Shown here: piece after piece, positions 46,166 to 55,402 of the stretch
Position numbering within the stretch: position 1 is the stretch's first letter
Layout of the letters: the number at the start of each line of letters is the position of its first letter
Assembly: GCA_028551475.1 (NCBI GenBank)
Contig: CM052355.1
Location: 30,221,580-30,285,579, forward strand
Length of the DNA: 64,000 nt
DNA from: Casuarina equisetifolia
Taxonomy: Eukaryota > Streptophyta > Magnoliopsida > Fagales > Casuarinaceae
Direction of reading: 5' to 3'
Notes under the pieces: generated by a model
Database searches by the model: none
Told to the model about the DNA's origin: nothing
What the model saw: only the letters and a program-made list of their open reading frames with translations
Translations under genes and position numbers: made by a program

Positions 46166-49100
46166 CCCCTCCTTAATGGAGTTCACGGTCACTCCAAGGA
46201 GACTTCTAAACTTCTCATGCAATTCTTTCCCAAGACTCTTTGTCATAATATCAGCAATTTGTTCTTCATTACTGCAATGTTGTAACTCTATTTCTCCATT
46301 ACTCACAACTTCCCTTATGTAATGAAACTTGATGGAGATGTGCTTTGTACGGGAATGATGCACTGGATTTCTTGCCATACTTATTGCTGACTGATTGTCA
46401 CAATAAATGATAGTTGCATTCTTTTGCTCAAACCCCATTTCCTTCATAATCCTTCTCAGCCACAAACATTGACTAGCTGATGTTGCTGCTGCTACATACT
46501 CTGCCTCTGAAGAGGACAATGCAACTGACTCTTGCTTCTTAGATTTCCAGGAGAAAACAGCAGAGCCAATATTAAATATGTACCCAGATGTGCTCTTTGA
46601 GTCATCCACAGAACCTCCCCAATCACTATCAGTATACCCTATTAGTTGGAACTTATTTGTGGATTCATACAACAACCCAAACTCAAGTGTTCCTTGAAGG
46701 TACCTCAGAATTCTTTTGGCTTTGCTAAGATGGGTCTGTGTGGGTTGTTCCATAAAACGTGAGAGCAGGCCAACAGCGTATGAAATATCTGGTCTAGTAG
46801 CTGTTAGGTACATGAGGCTCCCAATAAGACTTCTAAACAAGGTGCTATCTACTTTACTAGAGCCATCATCCACCATTAATTTCTCATTTGAGGCAAGCGG
46901 GGTGCTAACTGACTTACATGCTCTCATATGAAATTTATTCAGTAATTTCTCTAAAGACTGGCCCTGGGATAGAAAAATCCCCCTCCTGCTTTGACATACT
47001 TCTAACCCAAGAAAATACTTCATCAATCCTAAATCATTCATTTCAAAGGTTCTCATCATATCATTCCTAAAGGCCAGCACTATCTCCTCAGTACTACCAG
47101 TAAATATAAGATCATCTACATACAAAGAAACCAATAAGAAATGGTTACCTTGAGTTTTGATGAAAAGAGTGGGTTCACTAGGACTTCTCTTGAACTGCCT
47201 TTTAAGAAAATAACTGCATATCTTGCTGTACCAGGCCCTAGGAGCTTGTTTGAGTCCATACAATGCCTTCCTCAGCCTCAAGACTTTTTCTGGAAACTCC
47301 TTGTTCTCAAAACCCTTAGGTTGCTCAGCATACACTTCTTCTTCAATTTCACCATTCAGAAATGCAGCTTTGACATCAAGCTGATGAACTTTCCACCCAT
47401 TCTGTGCAGCTAACGCTACAATGAGTCTGATGGTTTCAAGTCTGGCAACAGGTGCAAAAGTCTCTGAATAATCCATTCCAGGTACTTGAGTGAACCCTCT
47501 GGCCACCAATCTAGCTTTGTAACGTTGCACTTTTCCTTCTCCATCCATCTTTAGCTTGTAGATCCACTTCACACTTACTGCTTTCTTCCCTTGAGGCAAG
47601 TCACTTAGTTCCCAGGTTTGATTTTTTGTAATGACTTCAATCTCTTCCTCCATGGCCTTCCTCCATTCTCCTTGCTTCACAGCTTCTTCAAATTTTGATG
47701 GTTCATTAACAGCATAGTTACAACATTCATAAATAGCTTCAAGAGGCTTTATCCTTATTGGAGTTGATGTTTCAGCTTCTGGCTCCGTTTCCTCAGGATA
47801 CTCAAGCTGGAGAGGAGAAGTAATGGGAGTAGAATGTGAGATACTCCCTTCAGCAACCTGGATTGCTTCTTCACACTTGGATTCTCCATTCCAGATATTT
47901 GGAACAATCACATTCTGGACTTCAGCTTGACTGTTCTCCCAGTTCCATGCTGCTTTTTCATCAAAAACCACATCTCGACTCACCACCAATTTGCTTTCTT
48001 CCAGATCAAAGATTCTGTAGCCTTTTGATCTTAAGCTGTAACCCAACATTACACCTTTGTGTGCCTTTTTGCCTAGCTTACTTCTCTTCTGTGCTGGAAC
48101 ATGAACAAAACATAAGGAACCAAAGACTTTGAGATGGCTTACAGAGGGTTTTTTTCCTGTCCAAGCTTCAACTGGAGTCTTCCCTTCAACTGCTCTGGTG
48201 GGACTTCGATTTAGCAGGTAAACTGTTGTGTACACTGCTTCTGCCCAGAACCTTTTTGGCATTCTCTTCTCTTCCATCATGGCCCTGGCCATTTCCATGA
48301 TTGTGCGGTTTCTCCTCTCTGAAACTCCATTCTGCTCTGGAGTATAGCTAACTGACAGCTGATGGAAAACACCCTCTTCTTCACAAAATTTTTTGAATTC
48401 ACTTGATGTGTACTCCCCTCCTTGATCAGTGCGAAGTACCTTGATTTTTCTTTCTACTTCAGTCTCAACCAGCTTTTTAAAACTTCTGAAATGTTCCAGA
48501 ACTTCTGCTTTGCTCCTTAAAAAATATACCCATCCCATACGAGTGAAATCATCTATGAACAGCAAGAAAAAGCTTCTTCCATCACAAGTAGGAGTGCTCA
48601 TGGGACCACATACATCTGAATGCACAATCTCAAGAGGAGCAGAGGTCTTCAAGTGAGGATTACTTGGAAATGGTTTCCTGTGTTGCTTTCCGGTTTGGCA
48701 CCCTTCACAAAGATTTTCTGGTATTTTTATACTAGGCATGCCTTCAACCAAACATTTCTCAAAAAGGTTGTTAAGAGACCTAAAGTTTAGGTGTCCATAC
48801 CTCCTATGCCACAACCATGATTTATCCTCAACCACACTAAGTGCATGACCATTTGCATATTCAAACCTCAAAGGAAAGTTTCTGGAATTCAACATTTTTA
48901 CTCTAGCTATTTCCTCATTATCTTCACATATAACACATACCCCATTCTTGAACACTAGAGTAAAATTTTTCTCAATCATTTGTCCTACACTAAGGAGGTT
49001 TAGACTCAAATTTGGAACATATAATACTTCATGAATCCTTTTATCACCATGTTGGGTCCTAATACAAATGGTACCCTTCCCTTCTACATTAACAAGATCT

Positions 49101-50188
49101 CCATTTCCAAGTCTAACTTGAGACTTAAAAGTCCTATCCAAATCAGAAAAAATGCTATCATCAAAGCACATATGAGAACTACAACCAGAATCAATATACC
49201 AAATCTCCTTATCTGTAGTTGTCATCAAATTACAAACATAAAATAGAGTAGATTCTGCATCTCCCTCATCAGTAAAGTTGACTTGCTGTCCTTCTTTTAC
49301 CCTACAGTTCTTTTCTAAGTGGCCAAACTTATGACAAAATCTACACTGAGGCTTTCCTTTCTGCCAACAATATTTCTCCAAATGGTTGGTTTTTTTACAT
49401 ATCTTACATGGGGGAAACTTCCCTTTCCTCTCGGTCTTGTCTTCCTCACCCCTAGATTCCCTATCATCACTAACTTTTGTAGGTTCTAGGGACATTCTAG
49501 CCTTAAAGGCTGTTTCTACAAGCATCTTCCCTTTTCTCCTATTGAATCTTTTCTCATGTGCCTCTAGGGAACCCATGAGTTCAGTCAAGGATAATGTATT
49601 GAGGTCTTGGGTCTCTTCTAAGGTTGTAACCACTGAATCAAACTTTTCAGGAAGACTAATGAGGATTTTCTCAACTACCTTCTTATCAGTAATATCCTCA
49701 CCTAAACCCCTCATCTTACTAATCACACCATTAAGCCTAGTGTAATAATCAACCACATATTCAGCATCATCCATATGCATACATTCCAAATCAGTTCTAA
49801 GAGACTGCAATTTTATAAGTCTTACCCTCGGATTGCCAAGATATTCATTCTTCAAGATTTTCCATAACTCAAAGGAAGTTTGAGCATGAGAGATCCTCGG
49901 GAAGATGTTGTCTGCTATAGCCAGTTGAAGGACTAGTAAAGTCCGCATCTCCTTTTCCTGCTCCTTTTTGTACCGCTCACCATCTGCCTCTGTCCTTTGT
50001 GTGCCTTTCTCAACCAGCTCCAACATACCCTGACATCGTAAATAACTGGTCATTTTGGTGGACCAGATATGATATTTTTCCCCATCAAATATTGGAAGAG
50101 GGAGCTGAGTGTTAGGAATGAAAACAGTATTAGGATTTGAGGACGTAGAGCCTGAAGGAGGGGTTCGTAAGGGAGATTCAGAAGCCAT
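46154..50188 (-). CDS. Copia-3 gag-pol polyprotein
   Basis: 1,344 residues from ATG at 50,188, no internal stop, TAA at 46,154-46,156. Domains in order: Gag (about 25-225); two CCHC knuckles, C261-C274 and C282-C295; protease with D-S-G at 333-335; integrase zinc site H461/H466/C494/C497 and catalytic D525, D587, E624; RT from about 840, with D938 and YVDD at 1023-1026; RNase H with D1187, E1228 and D1264. All expected catalytic residues are present. A copia polyprotein is cleaved by its own protease. Gag packages the RNA, RT/RNase H copies it and integrase inserts the DNA. Nothing in the frame argues against function. Expression is not shown. Confidence 0.96.
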   Translation of the reverse strand: MASESPLRTPPSGSTSSNPNTVFIPNTQLPLPIFDGEKYHIWSTKMTSYLRCQGMLELVEKGTQRTEADGERYKKEQEKEMRTLLVLQLAIADNIFPRISHAQTSFELWKILKNEYLGNPRVRLIKLQSLRTDLECMHMDDAEYVVDYYTRLNGVISKMRGLGEDITDKKVVEKILISLPEKFDSVVTTLEETQDLNTLSLTELMGSLEAHEKRFNRRKGKMLVETAFKARMSLEPTKVSDDRESRGEEDKTERKGKFPPCKICKKTNHLEKYCWQKGKPQCRFCHKFGHLEKNCRVKEGQQVNFTDEGDAESTLFYVCNLMTTTDKEIWYIDSGCSSHMCFDDSIFSDLDRTFKSQVRLGNGDLVNVEGKGTICIRTQHGDKRIHEVLYVPNLSLNLLSVGQMIEKNFTLVFKNGVCVICEDNEEIARVKMLNSRNFPLRFEYANGHALSVVEDKSWLWHRRYGHLNFRSLNNLFEKCLVEGMPSIKIPENLCEGCQTGKQHRKPFPSNPHLKTSAPLEIVHSDVCGPMSTPTCDGRSFFLLFIDDFTRMGWVYFLRSKAEVLEHFRSFKKLVETEVERKIKVLRTDQGGEYTSSEFKKFCEEEGVFHQLSVSYTPEQNGVSERRNRTIMEMARAMMEEKRMPKRFWAEAVYTTVYLLNRSPTRAVEGKTPVEAWTGKKPSVSHLKVFGSLCFVHVPAQKRSKLGKKAHKGVMLGYSLRSKGYRIFDLEESKLVVSRDVVFDEKAAWNWENSQAEVQNVIVPNIWNGESKCEEAIQVAEGSISHSTPITSPLQLEYPEETEPEAETSTPIRIKPLEAIYECCNYAVNEPSKFEEAVKQGEWRKAMEEEIEVITKNQTWELSDLPQGKKAVSVKWIYKLKMDGEGKVQRYKARLVARGFTQVPGMDYSETFAPVARLETIRLIVALAAQNGWKVHQLDVKAAFLNGEIEEEVYAEQPKGFENKEFPEKVLRLRKALYGLKQAPRAWYSKICSYFLKRQFKRSPSEPTLFIKTQGNHFLLVSLYVDDLIFTGSTEEIVLAFRNDMMRTFEMNDLGLMKYFLGLEVCQSRRGIFLSQGQSLEKLLNKFHMRACKSVSTPLASNEKLMVDDGSSKVDSTLFRSLIGSLMYLTATRPDISYAVGLLSRFMEQPTQTHLSKAKRILRYLQGTLEFGLLYESTNKFQLIGYTDSDWGGSVDDSKSTSGYIFNIGSAVFSWKSKKQESVALSSSEAEYVAAATSASQCLWLRRIMKEMGFEQKNATIIYCDNQSAISMARNPVHHSRTKHISIKFHYIREVVSNGEIELQHCSNEEQIADIMTKSLGKELHEKFRSLLGVTVNSIKEGCYT

Positions 50189-50240
50189 TGCGGAAGCAAA
50201 AAACACCCAGTTCAAAGATCGAACCTGGCTCCGATGCCAC

Positions 50241-50774
50241 TGTTAAGGAAAAAACTTAACCAACTGTTTCTAATATACACGTTGCAGAAACCAGAAACAG
50301 AGGAAAGATTTGGGGATTTTCGGAATCACAAGTAAATAGGAACAGATTTGAAAGAAACTATTCAGGCAGCAAGCAAGAACAGTTTATACCCAACAAGAAC
50401 ACACAGATTTGCCAAAGATTTGGCGTTTTTCATTAGGATAAACAAGAGTACGAAAATACAAAGGATAGCTCCTACACTTGATTCACCTTCAAAGGAAAAT
50501 ACAACAAAATATATAGACTAGCAAAGACAAACCTACACACTTTCTTCACTGGACCTTGGATAGTCTTCCACGCTTCCAGTGCTTCAGCTTCAATTTCCCA
50601 AGGATGTCCGCATGCAACCTTGGCTTCCTGGATACTCCACCCACAGTCACGTTTCCAGCTTCTGGGTTCTTCAGAGGACAGAGAAAGAGTGGGGCAGCGT
50701 GAAAGAGAACTTGCCACCATCCATTCTTTCTACACGTCACTTAAGTGCACAGTGACACTCCATTACGTGTAACA
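50241..50774 (-). repeat. Copia-3 5' LTR
   Basis: 534 bp, next to the primer-binding site. It should carry the promoter that fires on the minus strand toward gag-pol. Confidence 0.95.
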
Positions 50775-50779
50775 TTACG

Positions 50780-51077
50780 GAGGGTGGTGGGTTTCAGGAA
50801 ACACGGTGGAATTCTAGTAACAGACGTCCATGGGAAGCTTCTTTCGTATGAGCCAAATACCCAGCAGATAACTCACTTGGGATTTCAGGAAGAGGATGCC
50901 GGCTACGCAGAAGAAGCATTTCACTGGGAGAAATACTCGGAGAGCCTTGTTTTGCTTAACGTGAAAAATGAAGTTCCGGGAGGTCTGCCAAATACTTCTA
51001 TCTGTTCAACTGAAACAACATGCGGAAGCAAAGGCATGATGCACTGTGTAAGTCTCTCTCGATTGTTTCAACTCTAG
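50780..51077 (+). pseudogene. F-box unit 4, C-terminal part after copia-3
   Basis: Continues in frame: RVVGFRKHGGILVTDVHGK, SYEPNTQQITHLGFQEED, SLVLLNVKNEVPGG, and ends at TGA or TAA at 51,075-51,077. This parallels the C-terminus of the intact gene at 61,570-61,813 but is longer by some 30 residues. No damage is seen. Confidence 0.9.
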
Positions 51078-51837
51078 TTTGTAATGGTTCAAGGTTTTAT
51101 GCAAACATGAAATTAAATTTTTAGTAATGGGTTCGTGCAATGCGATGCTTAGCTAATGCCTATTTCTTGTGTTGGCATTGTCATTGTCATTGTACAGCTG
51201 CTTGGTCTGTCATTGATGTGGAAACGGAGAAAACTAAGACCCGAGCAGCAAGGTAGAGGAAGGCAACCCTTTGCAAGGAAGATTGGAAGAACTTAGATGA
51301 TGTCTTTATTCCTTGATATATACACCAGGTGTTCATTGTATGTTTATACAGAATTTACTTGCTCATACAAGCATTATAGTGCCTTTCTGGTATGAGTAGA
51401 TTAATATAAGTTTTTACTAGTAAATGACCATGATTCATGAGGAAACTCGAGCAACTCGGTAGAATTCTCCCTTGCATCGTATGTTAATTTCACTTTTTAA
51501 TTACCCTTTTTTACTGTTTTTCTGACCTTCAACTTTGCAACAAGAACGGTTTGTGGTATTCAACAAAACAGTATTTGTTCACGTGTTCAATCAACATCCA
51601 AGAACTTATTACTACAAAAATGGAGCAAACAAAATTTTTCAGTTTCATTTGTTTCTGCTCCATTTACAAACTATTTTGAAACATAAGAAAGTTCGTGAAT
51701 TTAAAATAATTCCATCATGAAATAGTAATTACCTAATCAAGAGACATGGTTTCTCCCATTTAGTTTGTAGCTTCTCAAATCCCTCTCCTCAACCTTTGGC
51801 TTCTTTGTAACTCCCTTCTTCAATTGTCCTTTTTTAT
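51078..51837. repeat. 3' flank module of F-box unit 4
   Basis: Copy of 36,600-37,380. The matching sequence resumes at 52,425-52,535 after an inserted repeat D copy. Confidence 0.75.
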
Positions 51838-52265
51838 TATATTACTAGAATTGTCATAATATGCTCAAATGAAGCAAGCATAGATGATAATGGATCTCTG
51901 AGAAGGACGAGATGATGAAGTACGCATAGGTGGTAATGGATCTTTAGAAAGGACAAAAAAAAACAATTATGAAAAAAAATGGCACAACAAGACAAAAGAA
52001 AAGGAGAAGAAATGAGAAAGTAGAGTGTGTGCCGTACGAGAAAAAGAGAGAGAGAGAGAGAGAAGGGGAAAAAGGTGAGCACCACCATGAGAGAGAAAGG
52101 GAAAAAAATAAAAACAAAAACAAGGGATAATATAATCTAAAAAATAGAATAAAACTGAAAGATAAAATAAAGTTAAAGGATAAAACAAAACTAAAAGATG
52201 AAATATAAATTGAATAAAGCTAACAACTAATCTCTTGAAGTAAACAAGCAAAAATTTCAAAACGC
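51838..52265. repeat. Dispersed repeat D, copy 3 (inserted in a flank module)
   Basis: Starts at tactagaattgtcataatatgc and runs through the gatggatctct repeats, a purine-rich stretch with (GA)n at 52,045-52,063, to aaaatttcaaaacgcgcat. It interrupts a module that is continuous at about 37,380-37,500, so its position marks an insertion. Confidence 0.65.
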
Positions 52266-52729
52266 GCATACACTATAACCCATAGAAATGGTCCATTGTC
52301 CTTGGGTTGACATCCATGGATAAAGACTCTTATGGAAAATCTTGCAAACTGATTATCCTAAATTTAAATCTATGTTTGTAATTGAAAAACCCCTAAAATA
52401 ATCAAATAATAAGATAGAAGAAGAAACATATTATAAGGAACAACGTGGACTCCCTTGCTTTTTCTTCTTATAGAAAACCAAAGACGTTAAAGAAAACGAT
52501 CAGAACTTACAACAAACATTAGTTTGGATACATCTTATCATATTTCGTTGTCCATTATCCAAGTAAACTTGTCATACCTTCTAGAAGAAAAGCAACAATA
52601 TTTGTTAACGCATATCATATTGTTAAAAAAAATTATATACTTTCTTAAGATCAAGCATTAAAAAAGGAAGAAACTTCCACATATAAGGAAGTTACCGAGA
52701 ACAATTGCTAGGTTTAATGCACAGCAAAA
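52266..52729. other. Spacer; end of the duplicated flank
   Basis: 52,425-52,535 matches 37,508-37,612 (gaacaacgtgg-ctcccttgc). The rest is AT-rich and unassigned. Confidence 0.45.
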
Positions 52730-52930
52730 CAGGTAGTGTGTGAAGCCTCACGGATCTGGGTCGCGCATGGCGTTGGGCTTCTGGGCCTCACACAGTAACT
52801 TGAGCGCCGGCCTGGGTTGCAAACTGGGTCGCGCACCATGCTGGGCTTCCGGGCTTGGCAATCTTGGACTGTAATTTTATGGATCACACGCATGTGGATC
52901 CAACGTTGTGGGCTGCACAGTAATTGCACT
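52730..52930. repeat. GC-rich imperfect direct repeat
   Basis: Two imperfect units contain gggtcgcgca, then tgggcttc-gggc (about 52,757-52,781 and 52,826-52,857). This is far richer in GC than its surroundings. No family recognised. Confidence 0.4.
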
Positions 52931-53249
52931 GCTGAGTTGCATTTCTATGGTCGATTTTGCCTACAAAAATATTCATGCATTATTGTTCTTATATTAAAAC
53001 AATCAACACAATATTTGTTACATTTTCTTTCTAAAAAAAATTTCACAAATATTAAAAAAAACTCTTTATAATATCATTATTTGATATTATACTTTATATA
53101 TCATCATTTTGCATAGCACATAACTCATGAAAAACATTTCAATATTTACTCCAAAATATTTTGTCACATCAAAATACAATTTCATGAAATATGCTATTTT
53201 CCATTTTATCATCATCAAAATAATCATAACAACATCTGTAACAAAAATT
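52931..53249. other. AT-rich spacer, nothing recognised
   Basis: Very AT-rich, with scattered short open frames and no motif. Confidence 0.4.
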
Positions 53250-53750
53250 GGGTACTATGGCTACCAAAAGTACATCTACAACCAAAAATATTTTACAAAA
53301 TTGATTAAAAAAATTGGGAAAGAATTTTAGATAAAGCATAAAGTGAAAAGTATAGGAGGATTACAAGACTTAGATTATTCTTCTAGAATTGTCATAATAT
53401 GCTCAAAGGAAGTACACGCAGATGGTGATGGATCTCTAGGAAGGTAAGATGATGAAGCAAGTGTAAGTGGTGATGGACCTCTAGAAATGAAAGATCATAA
53501 GACAATCATAGGTGAAGTGGTCAACGCAAGATTGAATAAAAAGAGAAGATATGAGAGTAGAACACAACCCAAAAGAAAAAGAAAAGAAAGAGGAGAGCAT
53601 CACCATGAGAGAGAACAAAAACTAAAATAAAAATAAAGGGAGAATATAAAAAGGATATAATAAAAGTTGAAGAACAAAATCTAAGGTAAATGATAATATA
53701 TATACAACTCATCCCCTTGAAGTTAACAAACAAAAATTTCAAAACATGCA
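53250..53750. repeat. Dispersed repeat D, copy 4 (fullest copy)
   Basis: About 500 bp from the ctatggctaccaaaagtaca landmark to aaaatttcaaaacatgcat. It includes both the 5' block seen in copies 1, 2 and 5 and the 3' purine-rich block seen in copy 3. No coding region or clear terminal repeats. Confidence 0.6.
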
Positions 53751-53884
53751 TCAACTGCCCTTGTTATTAATTCTTTATGTAGTTTAACTTTTTTAACCAT
53801 TTACTTATTTTTGTTAAATACTCCCATTAATAATAATACATCTAAAATTTATTAAAAACAAAATATGATTGAAGATAGTAATGG

Positions 53885-54060
53885 ATCTTTAAAGAATTTC
53901 AAGTAGAGGAAAAAATGGAAAAGATATGATTAAAGACTTATATTCTTGTTTCATCTCTTGTGTTACTAGAATTGTCATAATATGCTCGAAATAAGGGTAA
54001 ATATTAATGGATCTCTAGGAAGGCAAGGCAAGATGATGAAGCAAGCATATTAATGGATCT
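53885..54060. repeat. Dispersed repeat D, copy 5
   Basis: Contains aaagacttatattcttgtttcatc, agaattgtcataatatgctc and two aatggatctct units. Ends just before the LARP1-like gene's 5' region. Confidence 0.55.
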
Positions 54061-54080
54061 CTCCAATTTTGTTTTCTGAA

Positions 54081-54185
54081 TTTTTTTTTTATTTTTAATA
54101 CTCACACATCCAGGAAGGAATGAAGATTCGAACCTGTGACCGGTGGGACTGTCGGTCAGGTTTGGCTCAAAGCCAGGGTCCGCCC
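54081..54185 (-). mobile_element. tRNA-derived SINE in the 5' region of the LARP1-like gene
   Basis: 105 bp. On the minus strand: A-box-like TGGCTTTGAGCC, B-box GGTTCGAATC, then an A-rich tail (plus-strand T run at 54,081-54,090). It is flanked by a 13-bp duplication tttgttttctgaa (54,068-54,080 and 54,186-54,198). It ends 35 bp before the ATG of the downstream gene, so it probably lies in its 5' UTR or core promoter. Confidence 0.8.
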
Positions 54186-54220
54186 TTTGTTTTCTGAACT
54201 TCGAAAGCCCGAATTTTGCA

Positions 54221-55402
54221 ATGACTGCCACTGCCGATTCTCCGTCTAGTCCTACGGTTCCTGGCGGCGGTGGCGGGGAGAGTAATAGTCCCCAATTACG
54301 ACGAAAGAACCTACCGTCTCCCTGGGCCAAGGTTGTTCGAGGTGAATCCGAATCGATCTCGGCCGTTCATCAGTCTTCGTCTTCGGCATCAACCAGGGCT
54401 TCTCAACCGGAACAACCGCCGTTTTCCGATTCTTCTTCTCCAAAAACGGCCTCGACGTCGCCACCTCCGGAGAACGCCTCGGCTAGTGAGGGTTCCGATG
54501 GCAACAGCGGCAATGCGGCTCGGCCGAAGAAGCTGGCTTGGAACAAGCCCTCAAACGGCGTCGTTGACGTCGGACCTGTGATGGGTGCCGTCTCTTGGCC
54601 TGCATTATCGGAGTCCACTAAGGCTTCGCCTAAATCGCCGGCTGATTCGGCTTCAAAAACAGTCATCGATTCATTGGTCTCCAGTTCTCAGGGAACTATT
54701 ACTCCGCATTCACCCCAGAAACAAGCTACTACTAATGCAAACTCTAATTATACCTCAAACCATACAATGCCGGCTCGACAAAGATCTATGAAGCGAGGTG
54801 GCGGTGGTAACACACGGGGTGGGCCTGCACAAGGCGGCTTCACATATCCTCCTCCTCCTCCACCACCACCTTTTACTGTATTTCCGCTACCTCCCCCACC
54901 AAATGCAAGAGCATTTGTTACTCCCCAACCCGGAAGACCTTTTGCAGGGCCCATGGGTTTCCCAGAGCTTTACTATATATCAACAATGGCAGTGGAGACC
55001 TTTAGGCCGTTCCTTACTCATACACCACCTCCTGCAGTTTTTATCCCTCTGGAACCTCCTCTGCCAACTTTGATAGTCAACCAGATAGATTACTATTTCA
55101 GTGATGCTAACTTGGTAAAAGATGATTTTTTGAGGTCAAACATGGATTCTCAGGGCTGGGTGCCAATTACTTTAATAGCAAGCTTTCCTCGAGTTAAGAC
55201 TTTGACAGCCAACATCCAGTTGATATTGGATTCCTTGAGAGCATCAACTGTTCTGGAAGTACAGGAAGACAGGGTGAGGAGGCGTAATGAGTGGAAGAAA
55301 TGGATACTAGCATCTGCTTTGCTTCCATCCGATTCAAGCACAGATTTGTATCAACTTCTTTTTAGAAATCACAATGGAGGAAGTGGATACGTATCTAAGT
55401 GA
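54221..55402 (+). CDS. LARP1-type La-related protein (La motif), short single-exon form
   Basis: 393 residues from the ATG at 54,221. The N-terminus has the family sequence SPQLRRKNLPSPWAKVVRGE (about 23-42) and KKLAWNKPSNG (103-113), followed by a Ser/Pro-rich region, an RG-rich stretch (190-205) and a polyproline run (210-227). A La motif follows at about 280-357 (IVNQIDYYFSDANLVKDDF; WVPITLIASFPRVKTL; RVRRRNEWKKW). Plant LARP1b/c proteins bind RNA and influence mRNA translation and decay in the cytoplasm. The protein ends about 36 residues after the La motif and is shorter than usual for the group. The family normally has introns but none is needed here, which suggests a retroposed or truncated copy; a GTAAGT just after the stop (55,411) leaves alternative splicing possible. 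Its frame is intact. Confidence 0.75.
   Translation: MTATADSPSSPTVPGGGGGESNSPQLRRKNLPSPWAKVVRGESESISAVHQSSSSASTRASQPEQPPFSDSSSPKTASTSPPPENASASEGSDGNSGNAARPKKLAWNKPSNGVVDVGPVMGAVSWPALSESTKASPKSPADSASKTVIDSLVSSSQGTITPHSPQKQATTNANSNYTSNHTMPARQRSMKRGGGGNTRGGPAQGGFTYPPPPPPPPFTVFPLPPPPNARAFVTPQPGRPFAGPMGFPELYYISTMAVETFRPFLTHTPPPAVFIPLEPPLPTLIVNQIDYYFSDANLVKDDFLRSNMDSQGWVPITLIASFPRVKTLTANIQLILDSLRASTVLEVQEDRVRRRNEWKKWILASALLPSDSSTDLYQLLFRNHNGGSGYVSK

Larger units (their letters stand above)
45632..50774 (-). mobile_element. Copia-3: intact, very young Ty1/copia retrotransposon
   Basis: 5,143 bp, bounded by two 534-bp LTRs that appear identical and a perfect 5-bp target duplication TTACG (45,627-45,631 and 50,775-50,779). 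Primer-binding site TGGCATCGGAGCCAGG (minus, 50,239-50,224), one base from the 5' LTR; polypurine tract AAGGAGGGG (minus, 46,174-46,166), adjoining the 3' LTR. One uninterrupted gag-pol frame. All hallmarks of an autonomous element are present. It is inserted antisense to the F-box gene it disrupts. Confidence 0.97.

Noticed and set aside
51837-52269. Hydrophobic minus-strand frames, similar to 53,521-53,754
   Set aside because: The Leu/Phe-rich translation comes from a purine-rich non-coding repeat (repeat D), not from a membrane protein gene.
54270-54954. Other-frame open frames over the LARP-like gene
   Set aside because: The La motif and family N-terminus are in one frame only; the others arise from its biased, GC-rich composition.
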